DNA of 64,000 nt from Paenibacillus auburnensis (GTDB lineage Bacteria; Bacillota; Bacilli; Paenibacillales; Paenibacillaceae): positions 1 to 64,000 of the forward strand of contig NZ_CAKMMG010000007.1 of the NCBI RefSeq assembly GCF_927798115.1, read 5' to 3'. Positions 44,249 to 52,958 of this stretch are shown piece after piece. Position 1 is the first letter of the stretch; every line of letters starts with the position of its first letter. The position numbers were made by a program, and so were the translations under genes. The notes below the pieces were generated by a model. The model made no database searches. It saw nothing but the letters and a program-made list of their open reading frames with translations, and was not told where the DNA came from.

Positions 44249-45112
44249 ATGTTGAAATCAGCCATTCGCAGGTTGTTATATCCTATGCTCATCCTGCTGG
44301 CGCTGCTGCTGACAGCCTGCGCCTCAGATCAGCCTGCCGCCGGTACAGACGGCGGCAATGCCAACGCAACGGCTGCGGCACAAGAAGCGCAGCCGGAAGG
44401 CACCGCGTCTCCGCAGGCCGGAGACGCTGTGGTCACAGTCCCGCCGTCCGCTCCGGCGGGCCCTAGCGCTTCGCCGTCTCCCTCTGCGGAGACGGCTGCG
44501 CCGGCTGGCGCGGCCTCCACTGCCGCGCCAACCGCCGTTCCGGCGCCTGCGGGCAGCAGCCCCGCAGCCGTCGGAACGGCCCCGCGGGCTTCGGCGCCGC
44601 CAGAGACAGGCGCCGGCGCAGCCACGGCCGCAGCTGGCGGCAAGCCCGCTGCGGCAAGCCCTTCTGCCGGTGCGAAGCCACCGGCAGCCACCGCGACCGC
44701 GCGGCCGGCAGCCACGCCGCAGGCCACGGCAACAGCTTCCGCAGCAGCTAAGCCTGCTGCCGAGGCTGCCACAGCGGTCATCTCCATTACGGGAGATGAG
44801 GAGCATGGTGTGATTTTGGCGCCTGCCGCTTATGAAATCAAGGAAGGCGAGACTGCGCTGGAGCTGCTGAAGCGGATTACCCGTTCATCCAAAATCCAGA
44901 TGGAATATCAGGGCGCCAAGGCTTTCGCCTATGTGGAAGGCATCGATAATCTCTATGAATTCGACCATGGGGCGGAGAGCGGCTGGATGTATAAGGTCAA
45001 TGGAGCTTTCCCGGATAAAGGTGCGGGAAGCTATACCGTAAACCCCGGCGATACCATCGAGTGGCTGTATACGCTGGATCTCGGCAAGGATCTGGGAGCC
45101 AAAGCGCCATGA
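44249..45112 (+). CDS. DUF4430 lipoprotein of the B12 uptake locus
   Basis: This 287-residue lipoprotein has a lipobox LLTAC (Cys near 23) after a hydrophobic signal. A very long Ala/Pro/Thr-rich linker (about 25-168) follows, then one C-terminal DUF4430 domain (about 172-283) with the ESGWMYKVNG motif. The linker would lift the domain through the wall, so it could pass ligand from the S-layer protein to the transporter. Codon use in the linker is extremely GC-rich. GGAGGTG precedes ATG 44249. The stop overlaps the EcfT start (ATGA). A hairpin at about 44190-44217 followed by a T-rich tract lies upstream and may weaken read-through. Confidence 0.85.
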   Translation: MLKSAIRRLLYPMLILLALLLTACASDQPAAGTDGGNANATAAAQEAQPEGTASPQAGDAVVTVPPSAPAGPSASPSPSAETAAPAGAASTAAPTAVPAPAGSSPAAVGTAPRASAPPETGAGAATAAAGGKPAAASPSAGAKPPAATATARPAATPQATATASAAAKPAAEAATAVISITGDEEHGVILAPAAYEIKEGETALELLKRITRSSKIQMEYQGAKAFAYVEGIDNLYEFDHGAESGWMYKVNGAFPDKGAGSYTVNPGDTIEWLYTLDLGKDLGAKAP

Positions 45113-46053
45113 GCAGCGGCTTCCGCGCCATGCATCCGGCGGTCGCGCTGCTCTATTACGGCGGGCTGATGCTGTTCGCCGCGCTGCTGTTTCATCCGCT
45201 GTTCCTCGTAACGGAGATTGCAGGTCTCGCGGGCCTTCTGCTGCTGCAGGGACAGGGAAGGCAGCTGCTGCGCGGGCTGCCCTTCTATCTGCTGATGGCC
45301 GGTTCCGTGGCTGTGCTGAACCCTTTGTTCTCCCACAGGGGAGCGCACATCCTGTTCTATTTCTGGGATCAGCCGGTTACGCTGGAGGCTGTGCTGTACG
45401 GGCTGATGATGATGCTGGTGCTGCTCACGATTTTTATCATATTCATCTCTTACAATTACACGGTAACGACAGATAAATTTATGTATTTATTCGCTGCGGC
45501 TGCACCCAAAACAGCCCTGTTGACGCTGATGGCACTGCGGTTTGTGCCCTTGTTCCAAAGAAGGCTGCGGCAGATTACCCTCATCCAGCGCCTCCGGGGC
45601 ATAGATGCGGGTCAAGGCAGCTTGCGCAAAAGAATGCAGGACGGCATGACGCTGCTGAAGGTGCTGCTGACCTGGTCGCTGGAGGAAGCGCTCCAGACCG
45701 GCGATTCGATGAAGGCGCGCGGCTATGGCATCCGCAAACGCAGTACTTACAGTATCTTTAAGCTGGATCGGCTGGATAAGGGAATCCTTCTGGTGCTTAC
45801 CGTCAGTGGTCTGATCCCGCTGCTCGGCTGGCTGCAGGGATATGGAATCCTGGAGATTTATCCGCGTATGAAGCCTATGGAGTTCGGCGGGGGCGAAGTG
45901 GTGATGTATATAAGCTTCTGCCTGTTCGTGCTGACACCCCTGGGCCTGGAAGGAAAGGAGAAATGGTTATGGAGATCATCACGGCAGAGCGCTTATCCTT
46001 CCGTTATCCCGGAGAAGAGCGGGACTCGCTCCATGAGCTCTCATTCACAGTAG
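45109..46053 (+). CDS. ECF transporter T component (EcfT)
   Basis: This 314-residue integral membrane protein has about six helices. The large cytoplasmic coupling helices carry the family motif with a conserved Ala-Arg-Gly (SMKARGYG), which docks onto the ATPase, preceded by RLRGIDAG. It is the energy-coupling scaffold of an ECF importer. ATG 45109 overlaps the lipoprotein stop as ATGA. The frame overlaps the ATPase gene by about 85 nt. A dedicated (group I) ECF system is suggested because all parts are in one operon. Confidence 0.88.
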   Translation: MSSGFRAMHPAVALLYYGGLMLFAALLFHPLFLVTEIAGLAGLLLLQGQGRQLLRGLPFYLLMAGSVAVLNPLFSHRGAHILFYFWDQPVTLEAVLYGLMMMLVLLTIFIIFISYNYTVTTDKFMYLFAAAAPKTALLTLMALRFVPLFQRRLRQITLIQRLRGIDAGQGSLRKRMQDGMTLLKVLLTWSLEEALQTGDSMKARGYGIRKRSTYSIFKLDRLDKGILLVLTVSGLIPLLGWLQGYGILEIYPRMKPMEFGGGEVVMYISFCLFVLTPLGLEGKEKWLWRSSRQSAYPSVIPEKSGTRSMSSHSQ

Positions 46054-47654
46054 AAGAAGGGGAGTTCGTTGTGCTGCTTGGCCCGTCGGGATGTGGAAAA
46101 ACAACACTGCTACGCCATCTGAAGCGTGAGCTTACCCCGGTGGGTACAGGCAGCGGCATGATCTGTTATAAAGGTCAGCCGCTGGCGGAGCTGCCGGCGG
46201 AGAAGGCAGCCGGGGATATCGGGATGGTCTTTCAGAACCCGGATGCGCAGATTGTAATGGATACGGTCTGGCATGAACTGGCCTTCGCCATGGAGAACCT
46301 GGGCTATCCGCCTTCTGTCATGCGGAGCAGACTGGCAGAGATGGCCGGGCTGTTCGGTCTGGAACCGCTGCTATACAAATCGGTGCATGAGCTCTCCGGA
46401 GGCCAGAAGCAGCTGCTTAATCTGGCCTCCGTGCTGCTGCTTCAACCGAAGCTGCTGCTGCTGGATGAGCCGACCTCACAGCTGGACCCTGTCGCGGCAC
46501 GCGAGTTCATCCAGACTCTTCACCGACTGAATGAGGAAATGTCGATGACCATCATTATTAGTGAGCACCGCCTGGAGGAGGTACTGCCGCTGGCAGACCG
46601 TGTCCTGCTGCTGGAAGACGGTGTGCTACAGGCTTCGGGCAGTCCCCGCGAGTTCGTGCGGGGAGCCGGTGACGTGCGGCAAGCTGCGCGCCGGGCCTAC
46701 TTGCCGACTGCATCACGGCTGTTCCTTGCCTTGTCACCGGAGGAGGAGCTGCCGCTGGAAGCCATTCCGCTGACGGTCCGCGAAGGCAAACGCTGGCTGC
46801 AGGCCTATGCGGCCAGCGGACAGGAGGTGCCTGCCGCCGGTAACCTGCAGCATGCCGCAGCAGTAGGCCAAGCAAATTCCTCTGTACCGGCTGCACCGCT
46901 GCTTGGCGCCAGGGAAGTCACCTTCCGCTATGAGAAGGATGGGCCGGAGGTGCTGCGCAAGCTGAACCTGTCACTGTATCAAGGCGAGCTGCTGGCGATC
47001 CTGGGCGGCAACGGTGCAGGCAAGTCCACCCTGCTGCAGGTACTGAGCGGTCTGGCCAAGCCGCAGCGCGGCAAGGTAGACCTCGCTAAAGGGATAACTA
47101 CCGGATACCTGGCCCAGAATCCGCTGCTGTATTTCAGCTTCGACACCGTTATAGAGGAGCTGAGGCATATGGCCTCCGTTGCCGGTTTACACAGCGAAAC
47201 GGCACAACCGGAGATTGACCGTCTGCTGGAGGTGTTTCAGCTTCAGCAGGTGCTGGAGAGCCATCCGCATGATCTTAGCGGCGGCCAGCAGCAGAAGCTG
47301 GCGCTGGCGATGATTATGCTGCTGAAGCCGGCGGTGCTGCTGCTGGACGAGCCGACCAAGGGGTTGGACCCTGAGGCCAAGTCCCGGTTTGCGGGCTTGC
47401 TCGGGCAGCTGCTGGACCAGGGGATCAGTATTGGGATCGTGACCCATGATGTAGAGTTTGCCGCACGGTACGCATCCCGCTGCGCACTGCTGTTTGACGG
47501 GAGCATTACCGCAGAGGGAAGGCCGTCAGAGTTTTTCAGCAGCAATTATTTCTATACTACGGCGGTAAACCGCATGGTCCGGGATATCCTTCCGCAGGCA
47601 TTGACCATAGAGGATGTGATGGCCGCTTGGCACGTTTCCGCATTCCGCTTATAA
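45969..47654 (+). CDS. ECF transporter ATPase, two EcfA units fused
   Basis: This 561-residue protein contains two complete ABC ATPases. The first half has GPSGCGKTT near residue 38, signature LSGGQKQ and LLLDEPTSQLD. The second half (from about 315) has GGNGAGKST, LSGGQQQK and LLLDEPTKGLD. It replaces the usual separate EcfA1 and EcfA2 and powers import with EcfT. ATG 45969 is 8 nt from AAAGGAG; ATG 45963 is only 2 nt away. It overlaps EcfT upstream and the S component downstream. Confidence 0.92.
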   Translation: MEIITAERLSFRYPGEERDSLHELSFTVEEGEFVVLLGPSGCGKTTLLRHLKRELTPVGTGSGMICYKGQPLAELPAEKAAGDIGMVFQNPDAQIVMDTVWHELAFAMENLGYPPSVMRSRLAEMAGLFGLEPLLYKSVHELSGGQKQLLNLASVLLLQPKLLLLDEPTSQLDPVAAREFIQTLHRLNEEMSMTIIISEHRLEEVLPLADRVLLLEDGVLQASGSPREFVRGAGDVRQAARRAYLPTASRLFLALSPEEELPLEAIPLTVREGKRWLQAYAASGQEVPAAGNLQHAAAVGQANSSVPAAPLLGAREVTFRYEKDGPEVLRKLNLSLYQGELLAILGGNGAGKSTLLQVLSGLAKPQRGKVDLAKGITTGYLAQNPLLYFSFDTVIEELRHMASVAGLHSETAQPEIDRLLEVFQLQQVLESHPHDLSGGQQQKLALAMIMLLKPAVLLLDEPTKGLDPEAKSRFAGLLGQLLDQGISIGIVTHDVEFAARYASRCALLFDGSITAEGRPSEFFSSNYFYTTAVNRMVRDILPQALTIEDVMAAWHVSAFRL

Positions 47655-48313
47655 TTGCCATAGTCCTTTTTATCTCCGGCCTGGCGCTTACGGCAGCCTT
47701 GAAGGACCGTCATTATATGCTGCTCAGCCTTGTGCTGCTTCTCGCTGCGCTGCTGCCGGTTTTTATCCGCCTGGAACGGCGGCCGCTGGAATCCAGAGAG
47801 CTGGTGCTGCTCGCCGTGCTGTCGGCTATTGCGGCAGTCAGCCGGATTCCGTTCGCTGCACTGCCCAGTGTGAAGCCTGTGTCAGCGATCGTGATTCTGT
47901 CGGCCTATGTGTTTGGAGCAGAAGCAGGCTTCATTATCGGGGCTGTGGCCGCGCTTGTCTCTAATATCTATTTCGGGCAGGGTCCCTGGACACCTTGGCA
48001 GATGTTTGCCTGGGGGATGGTTGGCCTTAGTGCAGGCTGGCTACGGAATGCCTGGTGGATGAAGAAACGCAGCGGTATGCTGATCTTCGGCTTTGTGTGG
48101 GGGTTCTTATTCGGCTGGATTATGAATATCTGGTATATCATCAGCCTTCCGGACGCGTCCAGCTGGGGACTAGTGGCCGCTGCATATGCCTCCAGCTTTT
48201 ATTTTGATTTAGCGCATGCGTTGTCCAATGTTTTTTTCCTGGCCATTCTTGCCGGCGGGTGGACCAAAGTACTGGAGCGTTTCCGCAAAAAGTACGGCTT
48301 GCTGCAGGAATAG
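47627..48313 (+). CDS. ECF transporter S component, probable cobalamin binder
   Basis: This 228-residue membrane protein has six or seven helices. It shows the S-component pattern of a small-residue-rich first core helix for docking to EcfT (LAVLSAIAAVSRIPFAALP). The SIV-ILSAYVFGAEAGFIIGAVAALVSNIYFGQGPWTPWQM segment is like that of the corrinoid (CbrT-type) group. The S component binds the vitamin; the cobalamin riboswitch upstream points to B12 or a precursor. The start is TTG 47627, inside the ATPase gene, with GAGG about 14 nt upstream. Confidence 0.82.
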   Translation: MARFRIPLIIAIVLFISGLALTAALKDRHYMLLSLVLLLAALLPVFIRLERRPLESRELVLLAVLSAIAAVSRIPFAALPSVKPVSAIVILSAYVFGAEAGFIIGAVAALVSNIYFGQGPWTPWQMFAWGMVGLSAGWLRNAWWMKKRSGMLIFGFVWGFLFGWIMNIWYIISLPDASSWGLVAAAYASSFYFDLAHALSNVFFLAILAGGWTKVLERFRKKYGLLQE

Positions 48314-48405
48314 CGGGTTTACATTGTGTAAAGTTGAATTGGCGAAAATTTTAAATAGATTATTCGACAAAATTTTTAATAAAGTATCATTTTTCGACCT
48401 TTTTC

Positions 48406-48413
48406 GCCGATAA
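48406..48413 (+). promoter_or_regulatory. Sigma-D-like -10 element before the chemoreceptor gene
   Basis: GCCGATAA matches the -10 of the motility sigma factor. TAAA lies at 48380 but the gap is 22 bp, longer than the usual 14-15, so the promoter is uncertain. The position, about 40 bp before a chemoreceptor gene, makes it plausible. Confidence 0.35.
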
Positions 48414-48453
48414 ATAGAATACAGCAAGTAGGGAAAAGGCGGGAACAAGGACG

Positions 48454-50163
48454 ATGAGAGATCTAAAGGTGAAATACAAAATGGCCGTGCTTGCGGCTGT
48501 TGCAGTAATCATGGTGATCGGTATCGGGATGAATGGTATTCTGTTCACTAACAAATTAGCTGACCGGTCACAAGAGACTTACAATCTGAATCTGGTGCCT
48601 ATTCATTTAGTTACAGAGATACGCGCTAATAACCGGGCCATCGAGTCCTTTCTGCTGGAAGACCTGCTTACGAAAGAGGCGGACAAGAGCCAGACGCTCA
48701 CTGCCGGGATTCAGGAGAAGATTAAGCAGAATAATGAACTGATGAACCAGCTGAAATCCATCGACTTTAAGAATACTGAAGTCAGAAACAAAATTAATGA
48801 ATATATGTCTCTCCTGCAGGATTACCGGGCACAGCGCGATAATATTATTCAGCTTGCCGATAAGAACCTCAATGAAGAGGGCTACCAGGTTTTCTCGGGC
48901 AGTACGTTTAGCGAGTCCCGAACGAAGATGGTGGGCCTTCTGGACGATGCGTCAGCGCTGCTGTTGGCGGATGCCAAGACGCATAATGAGCTCACGCTAA
49001 ATAATGCACAGACCTCCTCGACGGTAAGCAGCATACTTATTACCGCAGCCTGGGTATTATGCATTGTAATCAGCATCGTCATCACCCGCTTGATTACGAA
49101 GCCGCTCAAAGAATTGCAGGCGCTTATGCGGCGTGCCGAAGAGGGGGATCTGACTGTAACGGCAGCTTACCAGTCGAAGGATGAAATCGGCCAGATCAAT
49201 ACTTCATTCAACAGTATGCTTGATAGCTTGAAGCGAATGATGCAGGGTGTGTCAGAGAGCGCAGAGGTGTTGTCAGCCTCCTCCCAGGAAATGAGTGCAA
49301 GTGCTGAGCAGACAGGACGCGCCTCCCGGCTGATTGCTGAGACCTCAAGTGAGATAGCCACAGGCTTCGAAACCCAGGTGAATAGCATTGAACGCACGGC
49401 GTTATCTGTGCTGACGATGACGGAGGACATTGCCGCTGTTGAGCATAGAAGTAATGAAATGGCGGACCTTATGGCCGGTGCAGCAGTTTCAACGGATCAT
49501 GGTGCTGCGGCTGTAGATAGAATTATCGGACAGATGAAAGATATTAATGCCAGTGTATCCGCCACTCAGTCCATTGTCCGCAATTTGGGCAGTTTATCCG
49601 CAGAGATCAACACCATTATTACGACCATCAATGAAATTGCTGCCCAGACCAATCTGCTCTCGCTGAATGCGTCGATTGAAGCATCCAGAGCCGGTGAGCA
49701 TGGCCTTGGTTTTGCCGTGGTTGCCGGTGAGATCCGTAAGCTGGCCGAGGCAACCGGCAGAAGCTCGCTGCAGATTACAGAGATTATTACCGACATTCAG
49801 CAGCAGACCGGCAATGCCGTGGAGTCCATGGAACTTGGCTCTGAGCTTGTAGCGCTTGGAGTGGAGCAGAGTGGAGTGGTCTCCGAGGCATTTGCCAAAA
49901 TTCAGGCTTCCATAAAGGCTGCCGCCTTGCAGACAGAAGGAATCAGGGGTGCGGTCGGGCAAGTCTCACAAGAGTCGCGGGCCGTCTCAGAGGCGATGGA
50001 ACAGGTAAGTGATATTTCCCGTAAAGGTGTGGAAGAAGTTCAGGATACCAGTGCTGCCAGTGAGGAGCAGCTGTCGGCGATGGAAGAAATGATGGCTTCG
50101 GCTCAGTACCTGGCGACATTGGCAGAGGATTTGCAGAAGGAAATGGCGCGGTTCAAGCTCTAA
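48454..50163 (+). CDS. Methyl-accepting chemotaxis protein
   Basis: This 569-residue chemoreceptor has an N-terminal membrane helix (about 8-30), an extracellular four-helix-bundle sensor domain (about 31-190) and a second helix (about 192-212). A HAMP domain (about 213-265) follows, then the long signalling coiled coil with the hairpin tip NEIAAQTNLLSLNASIEASRAGEHG near residue 400. The ligand is unknown. It has its own possible sigma-D promoter and a terminator after it. No other chemotaxis genes are in the window. Confidence 0.93.
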   Translation: MRDLKVKYKMAVLAAVAVIMVIGIGMNGILFTNKLADRSQETYNLNLVPIHLVTEIRANNRAIESFLLEDLLTKEADKSQTLTAGIQEKIKQNNELMNQLKSIDFKNTEVRNKINEYMSLLQDYRAQRDNIIQLADKNLNEEGYQVFSGSTFSESRTKMVGLLDDASALLLADAKTHNELTLNNAQTSSTVSSILITAAWVLCIVISIVITRLITKPLKELQALMRRAEEGDLTVTAAYQSKDEIGQINTSFNSMLDSLKRMMQGVSESAEVLSASSQEMSASAEQTGRASRLIAETSSEIATGFETQVNSIERTALSVLTMTEDIAAVEHRSNEMADLMAGAAVSTDHGAAAVDRIIGQMKDINASVSATQSIVRNLGSLSAEINTIITTINEIAAQTNLLSLNASIEASRAGEHGLGFAVVAGEIRKLAEATGRSSLQITEIITDIQQQTGNAVESMELGSELVALGVEQSGVVSEAFAKIQASIKAAALQTEGIRGAVGQVSQESRAVSEAMEQVSDISRKGVEEVQDTSAASEEQLSAMEEMMASAQYLATLAEDLQKEMARFKL

Positions 50164-50176
50164 CATATCTCAAACC

Positions 50177-50220
50177 AACAAGACCCTGGGACGAATAGAT
50201 TCCAGGGTCTTGTTTATTTT
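50177..50220 (+). terminator. Terminator after the chemoreceptor gene
   Basis: A 13-bp perfect stem (50177-50189 with 50202-50214) with a 12-nt loop is followed by TATTTT. It can also act on the convergent gene. Confidence 0.82.
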
Positions 50221-50233
50221 AGTGCAGCAAAGA

Positions 50234-51823
50234 TTAGTTAACCGCCGGAGTCAAGAGGCCGCCGTTGGCTAGATAGTAGGTCTGGCCGCCAAGCCAGCTG
50301 TTGGCGCTTGCGGAAGCATCATAATAAATGTCGTATCCGTTATCCTTGATATTGGAGAAGTCGGCAACGCTGCTGATCAGCGCGCTTAAGTAGGAGTCGC
50401 CAGTGACATTCCAGGTGCTGTTAGCATCCAGGGTAAGCGAAGCAGACTTCGCCGTATTCGCATTGTCAATCGCACCGCTCAGGGAGCTTCCGTTCGATAG
50501 AACCACTGCAACGCTGCTGATGCTGTCAGCGGTCACATCACCGGTCAGCGGCTGGGCATTGGCATTCAGGGTCACGCTTGCGCCGTTTGCACCTGTCGTG
50601 CCCCATTGATCTGCAGCTGCATTCAATAGGATTCCTGAGGCAGCGGTTAAACCTGCGTTTTTCAAGTTAATCACAGCCTCGGTATTGGTAGCATAGAACA
50701 AGGGTCCGGTATAAGCAGCAAGCGAGCCGCCACTCATATTGAAGGTGCTTGTACCGACCTCGGCATCACCCGAGAAGCTCTGATAGAGCATTACGCCGCT
50801 CTTTTTAGCTCCCGACAGGTTGGTGTTATTCAAGGTGATGGAATTTTTACCTTCAATGACGGCTGCCTCTGATCCGGTTGCGGTGAGCAAAGCATTGGTA
50901 ACTGTAATGTTGCCGGTAGAGTAGATCCCCGGGGAGTCGGTGCCGGTTGTATTCATGGTGCCTCCGGTAACATTGACTGTTCCGTTGCCGCGATCTGTAG
51001 CGATGCTGGCAGAATGTGTACCTGAGGTAGTGATATTGGTGTTCACTGCATTAACTGTACCGGAATAGGTTGCATCCAGTCCCCGTGAAGAATCAGCGGT
51101 GGTGTTGATCGTTACGCCGGATACATTGACCGTGGAGCCTACACCCGTTGCAAATACGGCATTTGAACCGGTGGCTGCTGTTGAAATCGTAGAATCATTC
51201 AACGTAATGGTGCTGCCTGCCGTTGCCAGGAGTGCTGCGTTCAGTCCGTAAAAGTTGCTGTTGTCCTCGGAGGAAGTATTCCCTGTCTTGTTCAGGGTCA
51301 CACCGTTTAGGGTCAGGCTGCCGCTGTTCGTTACTTTAACGGCCGAGGCGCCCATCGCTGTGGCGGAAATGGTATCCCCTGTTTTGGATGCTGTACTGCC
51401 GCTTAGCAGATAGGTTGCACTGCCGAGGCTGCTGGCATCAACCGTGCTGTCTGTACTGCCTGTACCTGTTGGAGGTGTTCCTTCAGGCGGAGTGCCTGTC
51501 TTGCCGTCTGTAGACACGGATTCACCGCTGGAGGTCAGGCTGACCGTCTTCGTGGTCTTGTCATAGCTCGCGCTCAATCCGACGGCTTCGGATATGGCTC
51601 TTGCCGGCAGGTAGACAGTGCCGTTATAGATGAAAGGCTCTACCGTTGCACCCGTAGCATCCTTAAGGGCCGTTTCCTGGCCGTTTAGCTTCACGATAAT
51701 ATCATCATAGGTGACGGCGATCTGTTTTTGAATCGTGTCGGCATAAGCGGACATGGACATCGCCAGTGAGGCGGTTACTGCGGCTCCAACGACAAAACCC
51801 TTCATCGTACTTTTTTTACTCAT
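50234..51823 (-). CDS. Secreted copper-amine-oxidase-N plus beta-solenoid protein
   Basis: This 529-residue secreted protein has a signal peptide (about 8-29) and a copper-amine-oxidase-like N-terminal domain (about 38-98; IIVKLNGQE...YLPARAISEAVG). A Gly/Thr/Pro linker (about 103-130) leads to a long low-complexity region rich in Ser, Thr, Asn and Gly (about 140-500) whose regular short strands (SLTLNGVTLN, TITLNDSTIS, TVNVSGVTIN) suggest a right-handed beta helix. The fold resembles pectin-lyase-like and autotransporter passenger domains, but no catalytic residues can be named. I take ATG 51823; ATG 51835 abuts AAAGG too closely. It is a single gene. Confidence 0.82.
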   Translation of the reverse strand: MSKKSTMKGFVVGAAVTASLAMSMSAYADTIQKQIAVTYDDIIVKLNGQETALKDATGATVEPFIYNGTVYLPARAISEAVGLSASYDKTTKTVSLTSSGESVSTDGKTGTPPEGTPPTGTGSTDSTVDASSLGSATYLLSGSTASKTGDTISATAMGASAVKVTNSGSLTLNGVTLNKTGNTSSEDNSNFYGLNAALLATAGSTITLNDSTISTAATGSNAVFATGVGSTVNVSGVTINTTADSSRGLDATYSGTVNAVNTNITTSGTHSASIATDRGNGTVNVTGGTMNTTGTDSPGIYSTGNITVTNALLTATGSEAAVIEGKNSITLNNTNLSGAKKSGVMLYQSFSGDAEVGTSTFNMSGGSLAAYTGPLFYATNTEAVINLKNAGLTAASGILLNAAADQWGTTGANGASVTLNANAQPLTGDVTADSISSVAVVLSNGSSLSGAIDNANTAKSASLTLDANSTWNVTGDSYLSALISSVADFSNIKDNGYDIYYDASASANSWLGGQTYYLANGGLLTPAVN

Positions 51824-51996
51824 TCTCAATCTCATCCTTTACAAGTTGTATTGGCACTGCTATGTAGAACATGTTTCTGTGCTGTGAATGTCTACATTGT
51901 AGAACCATAAACTGAAAAGGATCTGAGGCTGCGCTGAATGTTGGTTGAATATGGGCTGAATGTTTGTTGAAAATAAAGACAATTTGCGAAGCAGTA

Positions 51997-52035
51997 CAAA
52001 AAAAGCCCGATCCGGCCAATTACCGGAAGCGGGCT
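51997..52035 (-). terminator. Terminator of the qox operon
   Basis: AGCCCGATCCGG (52004-52015) pairs with CCGGAAGCGGGCT (52023-52035). On the minus strand it is followed by seven or more T. It lies about 30 bp past the qoxD stop. The rest of 51824-52066 shows nothing else. Confidence 0.85.
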
Positions 52036-52066
52036 TGCTTAATCGAAGAACGTTTATATGCCTGTC

Positions 52067-52360
52067 TTAGGAATACCAGCCCCATACGAAGATGAAGAGA
52101 GTACCGAAGATGGTTACCAGCCCTACGAACAAGGCATAAGCAATGTTGAGATAAAGTTCTTTTTTGGTGTCTGCCGATTCCCCGATGTGCATGAACACAA
52201 AGAGCTGCAGGGATGCCTGGATAAGCGCAGTGATGAGCAGAACCGTCATATTAGCCGTTTGGGAGAGGTCTCCATAGATCACAATCAGCGCAGCGGCAGA
52301 AAGGACCAGAGAGGCCAGATAACCCATAACATGGCGAATTGGAAACAGTTGCTTTATCAT
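52067..52360 (-). CDS. qoxD: Quinol oxidase subunit IV
   Basis: This 97-residue protein with three membrane helices matches subunit IV of aa3-type quinol oxidases (HVMGYLASLVLSAAAL; the third helix ends FVWGWYS). It is needed for assembly or stability, not catalysis. It is the last gene of the operon and begins 2 nt after the subunit III stop. Confidence 0.92.
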   Translation of the reverse strand: MIKQLFPIRHVMGYLASLVLSAAALIVIYGDLSQTANMTVLLITALIQASLQLFVFMHIGESADTKKELYLNIAYALFVGLVTIFGTLFIFVWGWYS

Positions 52361-52361
52361 A

Positions 52362-52958
52362 TCACATCAGTCCTTTCAGGTAGACGAAGCTGAAGATGAA
52401 GATCCAGACAACGTCTAAGAAATGCCAGAACAGTGAGAAGATAAAGGCTTTATTGGCAGTAGCCGGAGTAATTCCCTGCCGCCACAGCTGGATCATGATC
52501 CCTGCGCCCCACAGGAAGCCGAAGCTGACGTGGGCACCGTGGGTTCCGAGCAGTACGAAGAGACTGGACAGGAAACCGCTGGTTTGGAGTGTGGCGCCTT
52601 CATGGACATAGGTGAAGAATTCATTGATCTCAATGCCGATAAAGCCAAGACCCATCAGGAGCGTGATGCCCATAAAGAACATCATCGCTTTCTTGTAGCC
52701 GTGCCGCATAGCATGAATGGCGAGGCCGATTGTGAACGAGCTTGTAAGCAGCAGGAAGGTTTCGATCAGCACCGGGCCGATTTCAAACAGCTCTTTGCCG
52801 CTTGGACCGTTAGCAAAGCGGTTAACCATTACGAAGTATACGGTAAACAGTGTAGCGAAGAGCGGTATTTCAGCCCCGAGAAAAACCCAAAAGCCGAAGA
52901 TTTTATTACTGTTCTCTTCTGTTGAATATTCCAGCGGCTTGGACGCATCTATTTTCAT
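52362..52958 (-). CDS. qoxC: Quinol oxidase subunit III
   Basis: The 198-residue protein has five membrane helices and the heme-copper oxidase subunit III pattern (FWVFLGAEI, GTHGAHVSFGFLW, FSLFWHFLDVVWIFIFSFVYL). It stabilises subunit I and the oxygen path. Its ATG overlaps the qoxB stop as ATGA. Confidence 0.95.
   Translation of the reverse strand: MKIDASKPLEYSTEENSNKIFGFWVFLGAEIPLFATLFTVYFVMVNRFANGPSGKELFEIGPVLIETFLLLTSSFTIGLAIHAMRHGYKKAMMFFMGITLLMGLGFIGIEINEFFTYVHEGATLQTSGFLSSLFVLLGTHGAHVSFGFLWGAGIMIQLWRQGITPATANKAFIFSLFWHFLDVVWIFIFSFVYLKGLM

Noticed and set aside
44324..44813. Several long overlapping frames on both strands in the Ala/Pro-rich linker
   Set aside because: They are by-products of extreme GC content; products are Arg/Ala/Gly runs without motifs. 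Only the plus-strand lipoprotein has a lipobox and a real C-terminal domain.
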